From the NCBI GenBank assembly GCA_963780395.1, contig CAWABY010000017.1, positions 1 through 64,000 on the forward strand: 64,000 nucleotides of DNA. The letters run 5' to 3'. The position numbers and the translations under genes are program-made. Below, in pieces: positions 36,057 to 45,753 of the stretch. Positions within the stretch are counted from its first letter, which is position 1; every line of letters starts with the position of its first letter. This stretch comes from VGBV01 sp963780395 (GTDB lineage Bacteria; Actinomycetota; Thermoleophilia; Solirubrobacterales; 70-9). Below the pieces are notes generated by a model that saw only the letters and a program-made list of their open reading frames with translations, did not search any database and had not been told where the DNA came from.

Positions 36057-37814
36057 ATGTTCGAGAAGGTCCTGGTCGCCAACCGCGGCGAGATAGCGAT
36101 CCGCGTGATGCGGGCGCTGCGCGAGATGAAGATCGGGTCGGTCGCCGTCTACTCGGAGATCGACCGCGACGCCCCGCACGTGCGCGAGGCCGATGAGGCC
36201 TTCCTGCTGGGGCCCGCGGCGCCGGCCGAGAGCTACCTCAACATCGAGAAGATCATCGAGGTCGCGCGGGACTCGGGCGCCGAGGCCGTCCACCCCGGCT
36301 ACGGCTTCCTGGCCGAGAACGCCCCCTTCGCCAAGGCCGCCGAGAAGGCGAAGGTGACCTTCATCGGCCCGCCGCCGAAGGCGATCGAGGCGATGGGGTC
36401 GAAGACCGAGGCGCGCCAGATCATGGACAAGGCGGGCGTCCCGATCGTCCCCGGCGACACCAAGCCGGTCGAGGACGTCGCGGCGGCCAAGAAGAAGGCG
36501 AAGGAGATCGGCTACCCGATCGCGGTCAAGGCCGCGGGCGGCGGAGGCGGCAAGGGCTTCCGCGTAGCCATGAAGGAAGGCGAGCTGGAGGACGCGTTCG
36601 AGGGGGCATCGCGGGAGGGCGAGAAGTTCTTCAGCGACCCGACCGTCTATCTCGAGCGCTACCTCGATGACCCGCGCCACGTCGAGGTGCAGGTGCTGGC
36701 CGACTCCAAGGGCAACGTGATCCACCTCGGCGAGCGCGACTGCTCGATCCAGCGCCGCCACCAGAAGCTGATCGAGGAGGCCCCCGGCCCGCACGTGGAC
36801 GCCGAGATGCGCGAGCGAATCGGCAAGATCGCCACCGACGCCGCCGCCGCCGTCGGCTACCGGTCGGCCGGAACGGTCGAGGGGATGCAGGTGGGCGAGG
36901 ACTACTACTTCCTGGAGATGAACACCCGCGTCCAGGTCGAGCACTGCGTGACCGAGATGGTCACCGGCATCGACATCGTCCGCGAGCAAATCCGGATCGC
37001 CGCCGGCGAGCCGCTCTCGATCAGCCAGGAGGACGTCGAGCTGCGCGGGCACGCGATCGAGTGCCGGATCAACGCCGAGGCCGCGCACAAGAACTTCGCT
37101 CCGGCGCCCGGCGCGATCACCAGCTACCGCGAGCCGGCCGGTCCCGGGGTGCGGGTCGACTCGGGCGTGGAGGCGGGCTCCGAGGTGACCCCGATGTACG
37201 ACCCCATGATCGCCAAGCTGATCGTCTGGGACAACGACCGCGAGCTGGCGACAGCGCGCATGCTGCGGGCGCTGGCCGAATACGAGGTCGGGGGCCTGCA
37301 GACGCTGATCCCCTTCCACCAGGCGATCCTCGGCACCAAGCAGTGGGCCAAGGGCGAGACCTGCCGGGATCTGACCGAGGACCAGAAGTGGCTCAAGTCC
37401 CTGGCCCCCGAGGCGCCGCCGAAGGCCGCGGATGGCCCCGACGAGCCTGACAAGGAGGCCCGCGACTACCAGGTCGAGGTCGGCGGCAAGCTGTTCGACG
37501 TCAAGGTCATCGGGGGCGCCGGCGCCGGCGTCGCGGGCCCTGGTTTGAGGAAGGCTCCGAAGCGCGAGCGCAAGGGCGGCGCCGGCGGTGGCGCAGGCGC
37601 CGGCGAGGACCTGACCTCGCCGCTGCAGGGCACGGTGCTGAAGGTCGCCGTCGAGAAGGGCGCCGAGGTCGCCGAGGGCGACCTGGTCTGCGTGATCGAG
37701 GCGATGAAGATGGAGAACGAGATCACCGCTCACCGCGCGGGCAAGGTGACCGATCTGCCGATTACCGACGGGGCGGCCGTCTCATCGGGCGACCTGCTCG
37801 CCAAGATCGAGTAG
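36057..37814 (+). CDS. accA: Acyl-CoA carboxylase alpha chain (biotin carboxylase plus biotin carrier domain)
   Basis: 585 aa. ATP-dependent carboxylation of biotin for the carboxyltransferase. Biotin carboxylase N-domain VLVANRGEIAIRVMRA, ATP-grasp with KAAGGGGGKGFRV, HVEVQVLADSKGNVIHLGER and MNTRVQVEHCVTE, then a Gly/Ala-rich linker and a carrier domain with EAMKMEN (biotinylated Lys near 549). A complete single-chain actinobacterial AccA/PccA. Likely partner of the beta chain at 21.5 kb. The next gene starts 2 nt after its stop. Confidence 0.93.
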   Translation: MFEKVLVANRGEIAIRVMRALREMKIGSVAVYSEIDRDAPHVREADEAFLLGPAAPAESYLNIEKIIEVARDSGAEAVHPGYGFLAENAPFAKAAEKAKVTFIGPPPKAIEAMGSKTEARQIMDKAGVPIVPGDTKPVEDVAAAKKKAKEIGYPIAVKAAGGGGGKGFRVAMKEGELEDAFEGASREGEKFFSDPTVYLERYLDDPRHVEVQVLADSKGNVIHLGERDCSIQRRHQKLIEEAPGPHVDAEMRERIGKIATDAAAAVGYRSAGTVEGMQVGEDYYFLEMNTRVQVEHCVTEMVTGIDIVREQIRIAAGEPLSISQEDVELRGHAIECRINAEAAHKNFAPAPGAITSYREPAGPGVRVDSGVEAGSEVTPMYDPMIAKLIVWDNDRELATARMLRALAEYEVGGLQTLIPFHQAILGTKQWAKGETCRDLTEDQKWLKSLAPEAPPKAADGPDEPDKEARDYQVEVGGKLFDVKVIGGAGAGVAGPGLRKAPKRERKGGAGGGAGAGEDLTSPLQGTVLKVAVEKGAEVAEGDLVCVIEAMKMENEITAHRAGKVTDLPITDGAAVSSGDLLAKIE

Positions 37815-37816
37815 CG

Positions 37817-39932
37817 ATGGACTTCGCGAAGCTGCTGGTCGGCGGCCTCCACCTGGGGGTGCTCTGGGCGTTCGCGGTGGTGCAGCCGCTGCTGGACCTG
37901 CTGGGCGACAACCCCGACTTCTTCGTCGCCCGCGGCAATACGCGCGGCGACATCGTGCTGCTGGCCGTGGGGCTGACGCTGGTGCCGCCGTTGCGATGCT
38001 GGCGCTGGAGGCGCTCGCGGCGCTGATCAGGCGCGAGCTGCGCGACGGCCTGCACCTGGCCTTCGTCGGCGCGCTCGCGGCTGCGATCGCGCTGCAGGCA
38101 CTGGGGGAGCTGGCCGTAGGGCTCGGCGGCGCTGCTGATCGTCGCGGCGGTTGCGCTCGGGGACGTGGGAGCGCGTGCTGTACGCGCGCACGGAATGGCT
38201 GCCCAGCCTGCTCACGGTCCTCTCTCCGGCGCCGGTCCTGTTCGTGTGCCTGTTCCTGTTCTTCTCGGACACCAAGGAGCTGGTGCTGCCCGAGGACGAG
38301 GTCGAGGCCGCTGAGATCGCGGTGCCCGGGCCGCACGCCGGTCGTGGTGATCGTGTTCGACGAGTTCCAAGGCACGATGCTGCTGGACGAGACAGGGCAG
38401 GATCGACCGCATCGCTGTTCCCCAACTTCGCGGAGCTCGCCGACCGGGGCGCCTTCTACCCGAACGCGACCACAGAGGCCGATCTCACCCCCCGCGCCGC
38501 CCCGGCGGTGATGACGGGGATCCACCCCACCCACGACGAGCTGCCGACCGCGGCCGACCATCCCGACAGCATCTTCACCCTGCTCGGAGCCGACTACGCG
38601 ATGAACGTGGCCGAGCCCGTGACCAGCGTCTGTCCCGAGTCTCTGTGCGGCGACCGGGCGCGGCCCCCCGCGTCGGACCGGCTCGACGGCCTCGCCTCGG
38701 ACCTGCGGATCGTCTACGAGCACCTGCTGCTGCCGACCTCCCTCGAGCGACTCGCTGCCGGCGGTGGACGAAACCTTCTCGGGCTTCGGCCAGGCGGCCG
38801 AGGAGCAGGCGGAGGGCGAGGTGCAGGACACGGGAGGCGGCGAGGGCGAGGTCGCCGCCCACCGCGAACCAGCAGGGCGCCGAGAAACTGCGCGGCGAGG
38901 TCCTGAACCAAGTTCGACGCGCCCAACGAGAGCTTCCTGGGGCGCGGCAACACCTTCGAGGAGTGGCTCTCAGGGCTGAGCGGCGAGCGCACCCTCAACT
39001 TCGTGCACCTGGAGCTGCCGCACGTCCCCTACGAGTTCTACCCCGACGGGCGTCGCTACGCCGGGGGCCTGCTGCAGACCGACGGCCTGCGCGACGGCCA
39101 GGGCCGCACCCCCGACGACGAGACGATCTCACGGCTCTTGGAACAGCGGCTGCTGCTGCAGACCGGTTTCACCGACCTGCTGCTGGGCCGGGTGATCGAC
39201 CGTCTCAAGCGCCAGGGAACCTGGGAGGAGGCGATCGTCGCCGTCACCGCCGACCACGGCGTCAGCTTCTCGCCGGGGCAGCCTCGCCGCGTTCCCAACA
39301 AGGAGAACCTGGCCGAGATCGCGTCGGTGCCGCTGATCGTGAAGGGCCCGGGCATGCCGGCAGGGCGCACAGACGAGCGCCAGGCGCGGACGATCGACCT
39401 GCTGCCGACCATCGCCCAGCTGCTGGACGTGCCGGCGCCCGAGGGCGCCCAGGGACGCTCGCTGCTGGGCCCGCCGCCCGACCGCCCCGAAGTACGGATA
39501 GAGGACCGCTACCAGCGCGTGATCAGCCGCTCTGCTCGCAAGTTCGAGCGCCAGCGCGACGCGATCCTGGCGCAGAAGCTGGCGCTGTTCGGCTCGAACC
39601 AGGGCTGGCGCCGGGTCTATGCCGCAGGCTCGAACCTGGTCGGGCGTCAGGTCTCGTCGCTGGGCGGCGTCCAGGCCGCCTCGGTCACGCTGGCCTCGCC
39701 TGACGCCTACGACGACGTCGACCCCAGCGCCCGCTTCGTGCCCGGGGCGATCCGCGCCGTCTTCAGCGAGCTCGGGGCCGGCGAGCGCGTCGTCTTCGCG
39801 ATCAACGGCCGCGTCGCCGCGGTCACCCGCACCTACCAGGGGCCAGACGCGGTGCGCGCCTTCGTGATCGTGCCGCCCTCGGCCTTCAAGCCGGGCGCCA
39901 ACTCGGTCGAGGTACTGACGATCGAGCCCTAG
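37817..39932 (+). pseudogene. Membrane sulfatase/phosphoglycerol-transferase-like protein, heavily frame-broken
   Basis: Paralogue of the intact 41683-43689 gene. Pieces in order: N-terminal membrane part (LLVGGLHLGVLWAFAVVQPL, FVGALAAAIALQALGELAVG), VVVIVFDEFQGTML, SLFPNFAELADRGAFYPNAT with the candidate Thr nucleophile, LNFVHLELPHVPYEFY, AVTADHGVSFSPG and an intact C-terminal half from about 38960. At least six frame changes lie between 37990 and 38960, while the last 900 bp are clean. Follows accA by 2 nt. A pseudogene or an error hot spot; domain topology is that of LtaS-like surface transferases. Confidence 0.6.
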
Positions 39933-40046
39933 CCGGCCCCGATTACACCGCCGTTACATGGGCGTCGGCTGTCCAGGTTGTTAACGAAATGTTGCTAGCG
40001 TTCCCGCCTTCCGCCGGGCAGGGCGGACCACAGAGAGAGGAACTAG

Positions 40047-40277
40047 ATGTCAACTGTTTTGGCGTATTTGGACCCAGGTAGCGGCAGCATGATCCTGCAG
40101 GCGCTCCTGGGCGGCGCGGCCGGCCTGTTCGTCGCGATCAAGATGTTCGGCGTGCGGATCAAGGAAACGCTCTTCTTCTGGCGCAAGAACGAGGACGAGG
40201 CTCCGGCCGCCGACAAGGCGCCGACGGCCAGCGTTCCCGAGCCGGCTCCCGAGCCCAAGGTCAAGACCGGAGTCTGA
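40047..40277 (+). CDS. Small single-helix membrane protein of the LDPGSGS type
   Basis: 76 aa. MSTVLAYLDPGSGSMILQ followed by one transmembrane helix (LLGGAAGLFVAIKMFG), a basic patch and a Pro/Lys-rich cytoplasmic tail. I recall YLDPGSGS proteins as short conserved companions of envelope-polymer genes in several phyla; function unknown. AGAGAGG ribosome-binding site. Lies directly before the methyltransferase/sulfatase pair and overlaps it by 4 bp. Confidence 0.8.
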   Translation: MSTVLAYLDPGSGSMILQALLGGAAGLFVAIKMFGVRIKETLFFWRKNEDEAPAADKAPTASVPEPAPEPKVKTGV

Positions 40278-41686
40278 ACCCCGGGGGTTTCGAGCCTGGT
40301 TCCTTCAGGGACCCGCACGGGCGGGTCCTGCTGGGGCCTGACGGCGTCTACCGGGCGCTGAGCGAGACCGGCGCCGAGGACTGGCGGGCCCTGGAGCAGT
40401 CGGGCCTGTCGGCCGAGCTGGTCGCGGAGGGCAAGCTGGTCGCCACCGAGGAGGCCGAGGGAGGCACGGCAGAGGCGCTCGCCGCCGAGCTGCCCGAGCG
40501 GCCCGCGGTGGTACTGAGCCACGAGCGGATTCCGTTCGTGAGCTACCCGTACGAGTGGTCGTTCGCGATGCTGCGCGAGGCGGCGCTGCTGCAGCTGGAG
40601 CTGACCGAGCGGGCCCTCGACCACGGCCTCATCCTCAAGGACGCGAGCCCCTACAACGTCCAGTTCCGCGGCTCGCGGCCGGTCTTCATCGACGTCAGTT
40701 CCTTTGAGCGGCTGCGCGAGGGCGAGCCCTGGGTCGGCTACCGCCAGTTCTGCATGCTGTTCCTCTATCCCCTCATGCTCGAGGCCTACCGGGGGGTCGA
40801 CTTCCAGCCCTTTCTGCGCGGCTCGATCGACGGCATCCCACCCGCGCAGATGGCGGCGCTGATGAAGGGCAGCTCGCTCAACAAGGGCGTGATGAGCCAC
40901 GTACGCCTGCACTCCCGGCTCGAGGCATCGAGTGCCGAGCGGGCGGGCAGCGACGTCAAGGGCGAGATGAAGAAGGCCAAGTTCTCCACCGAGCTGATCC
41001 GCTCCAATTTGAAGGGCCTGCGCAAGCTCGTCGAGCGCCTCGACTGGAAGGCCGGGCGGACCGCCTGGAGCGAGTACCGCGAAGAGAACACCTACAGCGA
41101 CGCCGACGACGCCGCCAAGGCGAAGTTCGTTGGCGAGGTCGCGACGGCGGCGGGCTCCCCGCTGACCTGGGATCTCGGCGCCAACGACGGTGCCTACGCG
41201 CGGATCGCGGCCGAGCACGCCGACTGCGTCGTCGCGCTCGACTTCGACCACGCCACCGTTGACGGGATGTACCGGCGGCTGCGGGCCGACGGCGACGAGC
41301 GCATCGTGCCCCTCGTCGGCAACCTCGTCGACCCCTCCCCCGGGCTCGGCTGGCGCGGCGCGGAGCGCCGCCCGCTGGAGCGCCGCGGCGAGCCGGGCCT
41401 GGTGCTGGCGCTCGCGCTCGTGCACCACCTCTCGATCACCGGGAACGTGCCGCTGGCCGAGCTGCTGGACTGGTTCGCGTCGCTGGGAGCGCCGCTCGTG
41501 ATCGAGTTCCCGACGCGCGAGGACCCGATGGTCGAGCGGCTGCTGGCGGCCAAGGCCGAGGGGTTGCACACCGACTTCGAGCTGGGCGAGTTCGAGAAGC
41601 TGATGGGGGACCGCTTCGAGGTCGAGCGGCGCGAGGAGCTCCCGTCCGGGACCAGGGTCCTGTTCTCCGCTCGCCCGCGGGGATGA
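40274..41686 (+). CDS. SAM-dependent methyltransferase with N-terminal kinase-like region
   Basis: About 470 aa. N-terminal half has SYPYEWSFAMLREAALLQLE and LILKDASPYNVQF...FIDVSSFERL, resembling a kinase-like catalytic loop (KDASPYNVQF, FIDVSSF). The C-terminal half is a class I methyltransferase: TWDLGANDGAYARIAAE, VVALDFDH, ALALVHHLSI. Start is unclear: coding clearly begins by 40292 (EPGSFRDPHG) and the only in-frame start-like codon is CTG 40274, overlapping the previous stop. It shares ATGA with the following sulfatase-like gene. Confidence 0.75.
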   Translation: MNPGGFEPGSFRDPHGRVLLGPDGVYRALSETGAEDWRALEQSGLSAELVAEGKLVATEEAEGGTAEALAAELPERPAVVLSHERIPFVSYPYEWSFAMLREAALLQLELTERALDHGLILKDASPYNVQFRGSRPVFIDVSSFERLREGEPWVGYRQFCMLFLYPLMLEAYRGVDFQPFLRGSIDGIPPAQMAALMKGSSLNKGVMSHVRLHSRLEASSAERAGSDVKGEMKKAKFSTELIRSNLKGLRKLVERLDWKAGRTAWSEYREENTYSDADDAAKAKFVGEVATAAGSPLTWDLGANDGAYARIAAEHADCVVALDFDHATVDGMYRRLRADGDERIVPLVGNLVDPSPGLGWRGAERRPLERRGEPGLVLALALVHHLSITGNVPLAELLDWFASLGAPLVIEFPTREDPMVERLLAAKAEGLHTDFELGEFEKLMGDRFEVERREELPSGTRVLFSARPRG

Positions 41687-43689
41687 TCGCGTCACATCCC
41701 GACCGGCGCCACCGGGCGCTGCACCTGGGCGCGCTGTGGGCGCTCGCGATCGGCATTCCGCTGCTGAACGGGCTCAACGAGTCAGGCTTCTTCCTGCTGC
41801 CCCGCTCGGCGGCCCCCGTCGACATCGTCCTGATCGGGGTACTGATCCTGTTCGGGGTCCCCGCGGCCCTGCTGGGGGTCGAGGAGCTGGTCGGGCGCGC
41901 TTCCCCTCCGGCCCGCGACGCCCTGCACCTGGCGATCGTCGCGGGCATGTTCGCGTTCCTGTTCGTGCAGATCGTGGGCTCGGTGGGCATCCGCGAGCCG
42001 AAGTGGGCCGTGAGCGTCTCGCTGCTGCTCGCCGCCGGCGCCACCTTCGCCTACGCGCGGACGACCTTCGTGCCGGCGACCCTTGACGTGCTCTCGGTCG
42101 CCCCGGCCGTGTTCCTGGTCATCTACCTGTTCTTCTCGCCCAGCACCGGGCTCTGGCTGCCCGGCTCCGAGCCCGCCGAGGCCGACGTCACCCCGGTCAG
42201 CGACCCCCCGATCGTGTTCCTGATCCTGGACGAGTTCCCGACGGGCTCGCTGATGGACGTCCCGGGCCGGATCGACGAGTCGCTTTACCCGAACTTCGCC
42301 GAGCTGGCCCGTCGGGCGACCTGGTACGAGAACGCGACCACCGTCGCGGACCAGACCGAGCGCGCGATCCCGGCGATCCTCACCGGCCAGCGGCAGGACG
42401 ACGCCGAGGACGGCAAGGGCTTCCCCGTCGCCCGCAGCAACCCCGAGAGCCTCTTCACCCTGCTCGGCGCCAGCTACGACGTCGACGCGATCGAGACCGT
42501 GACCCAGATCTGCCCGCGCTCCACCTGCGAGCGCCAGACCCGCGACGGCTTCGGCGAGCGCTTCGGTCGGATCGCCGGCGACCTGATCACCTACGCCCCC
42601 GCCGCCGTGCTGCCAGCGAAGGTCCACGAGCGCATCTTCGGCATCGGCAGCGACGTATCTCCCCTCCCCCCGCAGACCCCGCAGGAGCTGTTCGAGCTGC
42701 TGCTGGACGGCATCGACGCTCGGCCGGGCCAGCTCGACCTGCTGCACGCCGGGAACCTGCCCCACAAGCCGTGGACGGTGGTCCCCTCGCTGCAGAGCTA
42801 CACGGATCCGGGCGAGCTCGACGAGGAGCTCGAGCACGAGAACGACGCCTACGCGCCTCAGGTCGAGATCGACGACCGCAAGCGTCACCTGCTCGAGGTC
42901 GGCGCGGCCGACGCGCTGGTCGGCGACATGATCGAGAGGATCGAGGCCCAGGGCGCCTGGGACGAGACCCTGCTCGTCGTCGTCGCCGACCACGGGATCA
43001 GCTTCAGGCCGCACACGGGCAGGCGCCGCGCTTCCGACAACAACCTCGACCAGCTCGCCTTCGTGCCGCTCTTCATCAAGCTCCCGGGGCAGCGGCGCGG
43101 CGGCGCCGATCCCGCGCCCGTGCAGACGATCGACGCGGTGCCGGCGATCGCAGCCGAGCTGGGGGTCGAGATCCCCTGGGAGGTCGACGGGGTGCTGCCC
43201 GGCGAGCGCAGCACCGAGGCGGTCGAGGTCGTCAACTACAAGGGCCGGATGATCACCTCGACGCTGCCCGAGCTGTTGAAGCGCCGGAACCGCTTCGTCG
43301 CCGCGCAGAGCAAGCTGCTGCGCACCGGCCGGGGCTGGGACGCCCTGATCGAGTCCGGCCCAGGGTCCGAGCTGATCGGGCGCCGCGTGCCCGCCTCGCT
43401 CCCGGACGCGCCGGGCGAAGCCGACGTCCTCCTCTCCGGCGACCCCGACGACCCCGGCACCGTCGACGCCGTCGTCGCCGGGGCTGTCGAGGGGCAGGGC
43501 CTCGGCAAGCCGCTCGCGGTCGCGGTCGACGGCAGGGTCGCGGCGGCCACCCGGACCGTTGGGACCGCTGACGCCGGCGTGCGCTTTGAGGCGGTGCTGC
43601 CCCCGAAGGTCTATGAGGGCGAGGTCGGCGAGGTCCAGGTGCTGCTGGTCCGCAAGGACGGCGGCTTCGCGCTGCTCGGATCCGCCTGA
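41683..43689 (+). CDS. Membrane-anchored sulfatase/alkaline-phosphatase-superfamily transferase
   Basis: 668 aa, intact. Four or five N-terminal helices (to about residue 160) and an extracellular catalytic domain: IVFLILDEFP (first metal Asp), YENATTVADQTERAIPAILTG (candidate Thr nucleophile), LLHAGNLPHKPW, VVADHGISF (metal Asp-His). This layout matches LtaS or phosphoethanolamine-transferase-like enzymes more than secreted sulfatases, as there is no CxPxR motif. Translationally coupled to the methyltransferase; probably modifies a surface polymer. Confidence 0.8.
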   Translation: MIASHPDRRHRALHLGALWALAIGIPLLNGLNESGFFLLPRSAAPVDIVLIGVLILFGVPAALLGVEELVGRASPPARDALHLAIVAGMFAFLFVQIVGSVGIREPKWAVSVSLLLAAGATFAYARTTFVPATLDVLSVAPAVFLVIYLFFSPSTGLWLPGSEPAEADVTPVSDPPIVFLILDEFPTGSLMDVPGRIDESLYPNFAELARRATWYENATTVADQTERAIPAILTGQRQDDAEDGKGFPVARSNPESLFTLLGASYDVDAIETVTQICPRSTCERQTRDGFGERFGRIAGDLITYAPAAVLPAKVHERIFGIGSDVSPLPPQTPQELFELLLDGIDARPGQLDLLHAGNLPHKPWTVVPSLQSYTDPGELDEELEHENDAYAPQVEIDDRKRHLLEVGAADALVGDMIERIEAQGAWDETLLVVVADHGISFRPHTGRRRASDNNLDQLAFVPLFIKLPGQRRGGADPAPVQTIDAVPAIAAELGVEIPWEVDGVLPGERSTEAVEVVNYKGRMITSTLPELLKRRNRFVAAQSKLLRTGRGWDALIESGPGSELIGRRVPASLPDAPGEADVLLSGDPDDPGTVDAVVAGAVEGQGLGKPLAVAVDGRVAAATRTVGTADAGVRFEAVLPPKVYEGEVGEVQVLLVRKDGGFALLGSA

Positions 43690-43721
43690 TTGCTTCGCTA
43701 CATGGCCGGGGGGGGTGATAG

Positions 43722-43850
43722 GTTCAGCCCGCTGAAGGGAGCCGGGGGCCAGAGGAGCAGAGCCAGCTCAGCTCGGGCTGGCATGTCGCCGCGACGAACG
43801 TCGGCACCGCCGGCTCGATGCCGGTCACCAGCCAGGCGATCTGCTTCTAG
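43722..43850 (+). pseudogene. Remnant of a secreted-protein C-terminus
   Basis: A 42-codon stretch without a start reads SRGPEEQSQLSSGWHVAATN, then VGTAGSMPVTSQAICF and stop, the ending style of short actinobacterial exported proteins (compare AYALCLSK at 7938). Stop codons lie directly upstream. No other gene is visible between 43690 and 43869. Confidence 0.35.
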
Positions 43851-43869
43851 CCGCTCCGGGCGGGTCGCG

Positions 43870-44553
43870 CTACTTCGCGCCGAGCTTGGCGGCCGCCTCG
43901 CGCAGGTTCTTGACCGTCGCGTCGGGGGCCTTGCGGCCCTCGAGCTTCTCACCGTGGCGGTTGACCCAGATCACCGGCACGTTCATCTTCAGGCAGGGCG
44001 CGATGTCGGCGTCGTAGCCGCAGCCGATGTGGACCCACCCCTTCTTGCCGCCGATTCGCCGCGCGCACTCACGGAAGTGCGTGTTGTCGGGCTTGTAGCT
44101 GCGCACCTGCTGGGCGGTCACGACCAGGTCCAGCTCGGTGCGCAGGTGCCGGCGCGAGATCCCCAGCAGCTTGTCATCGACGTTGGAGACGATGCCGACG
44201 TCATAGCGATCGGAGATTCGGTCGGTGGCCGCGTTCACCTCGCGAAAGGGCTGCCAGGAGGCGACGCTGTCGGGCAGGAACTGCGCGCGCGAGGGCTCGA
44301 TCGTCCATCCGATCTCCTCGGCGACGATGACCGCTGCGCGGCGCAGGACCTCGGCATAGAGCTCGTATGAGCCAGACATGATCTGGGCCTGGGCCTCGAA
44401 GAAACGCTCCAGCAGAGCGTTGGTGTCCAGCGTCAGGCCATCGCGGTCGGCCTCCTTCTTGAAGGCGTCGGTGATCCCCTTCTCCCAGTCGATCAGGGTT
44501 CCGTAGCAGTCAGTGGTCACCCACTTGATGTCCTTGAGCTTTGGGAGGGCCAT
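43870..44553 (-). CDS. HAD-superfamily hydrolase, haloacid dehalogenase type II-like
   Basis: 227 aa. DCYGTLIDWEKG supplies the nucleophile Asp, IVSNVDD the second HAD motif, SYKPDNTHF the Lys motif and HIGCGYDAD the acidic motif. The cap position fits the 2-haloacid dehalogenase subclass, although the real substrate could be another small phosphate or haloacid. Divergent from sucC with a 35-bp shared promoter region. Confidence 0.85.
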   Translation of the reverse strand: MALPKLKDIKWVTTDCYGTLIDWEKGITDAFKKEADRDGLTLDTNALLERFFEAQAQIMSGSYELYAEVLRRAAVIVAEEIGWTIEPSRAQFLPDSVASWQPFREVNAATDRISDRYDVGIVSNVDDKLLGISRRHLRTELDLVVTAQQVRSYKPDNTHFRECARRIGGKKGWVHIGCGYDADIAPCLKMNVPVIWVNRHGEKLEGRKAPDATVKNLREAAAKLGAK

Positions 44554-44588
44554 CGGCGAGGTCGGCAGTATAGGCTCACGCCCGACTC

Positions 44589-45752
44589 TTGGACCTCCTC
44601 GAATACCAGGGAAAACAGCTGTTTGCCCAGCACGGCGTCCCCGTGCCCAAGGGCAAACACGCGAGGACGATCGAGGACGCCGTCGCCGCGGCCGAGGAGA
44701 TCGGCTACCCCTGTGTGGTCAAGGCCCAGGTCCAGATCGGGGGCCGGGGCAAGGCCGGCGGCATCAAGGTCGCCGAGAACCGCGAAGAGGCAGAGCAGCA
44801 CGCGCGGGCGATCCTGGGCATGCAGATCACCGGGCCACACGGCGAGGGGCCGTTCGAGGTGCACGAGCTGTGGATCGAGGAGGCGTCGAAGATCGACGCC
44901 GAGTACTACGCCTCGATCATCCTCGACCGCTCGGCCAAGAAGCTGCTGACGATGCTCTCGACGATGGGCGGCATGAACGTCGAGGAGATCGCCGAGAAGG
45001 ACCCCGACGCCCTGGTCAAGCGCCACGTCGAGCCGAATGAGGGCTTCGGCCCCGAGCAGGCCGCGGCGGTGGTCGAGGCGGCGGGGGTCGAAGAGGACGC
45101 TCGCGCGCCGACCGCGGAGATGATGGTGAAGCTCTACGCCGCCTTCGGCGAGCTCGACGCGACCCTGATCGAGGTCAACCCGCTGGTCGTCACCTCCGAT
45201 CGCGATGTCGTCGCGCTCGACTCCAAGACCACGATTGACAATTCAGCGCTGTATCGCCACGAGGACATCGCCGCCTTCGAGGACCTCTCGGCGATGGACC
45301 CTCAGGAGCGCATGGCCAAGGAGAAGGGCCTCACCTACGTCAAGCTCGACGGCGACATCGGCATCCTCGCCAACGGAGCCGGGCTCTGCATGTCCACCTT
45401 GGACGTGGTCGCCCAGGCCGGTGGCGACCCCGCCAACTTCCTCGACGCCGGCGGCGGCTCCAAGGCCGACGCGATCGTGGCGGCGCTGGAGGTGATCACC
45501 TCCGATCAGAAGGTGAAGGCGATCCTCTTCAACATCTTCGGCGGCATCACCCGCTGCGACGAGATCGCTAAGGGCATCATCGAGGCCGCTGGGCGAATCG
45601 ACCTGGGCGTGCCGCTGGTCGTGCGGCTGGACGGCACCAACTCCGAGGAGGGCCTGGGGCTGCTGGCGGACGCCGACCTGCCCGACCTTCACATCGAGAA
45701 GACGATGCTCGGCGCCGCCGCCAAGGTCGTCGAGATCGCCAAGGCAGGCTGA
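44589..45752 (+). CDS. sucC: Succinyl-CoA synthetase beta subunit (ADP-forming type)
   Basis: 387 aa ATP-grasp subunit. MDLLEYQGKQLFAQHGVPVP, KAQVQIGGRGKAGGIKVA, EVNPLVVT, FLDAGGGSKAD and FNIFGGITRCDEIAKGI are all diagnostic. TTG start; a TATAGGCT box (44569-44576) ends 12 nt upstream. One base separates it from sucD. The enzyme couples succinyl-CoA cleavage to nucleoside triphosphate synthesis and takes up the output of methylmalonyl-CoA mutase. Confidence 0.95.
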   Translation: MDLLEYQGKQLFAQHGVPVPKGKHARTIEDAVAAAEEIGYPCVVKAQVQIGGRGKAGGIKVAENREEAEQHARAILGMQITGPHGEGPFEVHELWIEEASKIDAEYYASIILDRSAKKLLTMLSTMGGMNVEEIAEKDPDALVKRHVEPNEGFGPEQAAAVVEAAGVEEDARAPTAEMMVKLYAAFGELDATLIEVNPLVVTSDRDVVALDSKTTIDNSALYRHEDIAAFEDLSAMDPQERMAKEKGLTYVKLDGDIGILANGAGLCMSTLDVVAQAGGDPANFLDAGGGSKADAIVAALEVITSDQKVKAILFNIFGGITRCDEIAKGIIEAAGRIDLGVPLVVRLDGTNSEEGLGLLADADLPDLHIEKTMLGAAAKVVEIAKAG

Positions 45753-45753
45753 C

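Noticed and set aside
37817..39932. Several separate small genes in 37.8-39.9 kb
   Set aside because: The translated pieces align in order with the intact paralogue at 41683-43689, so they are one broken gene.
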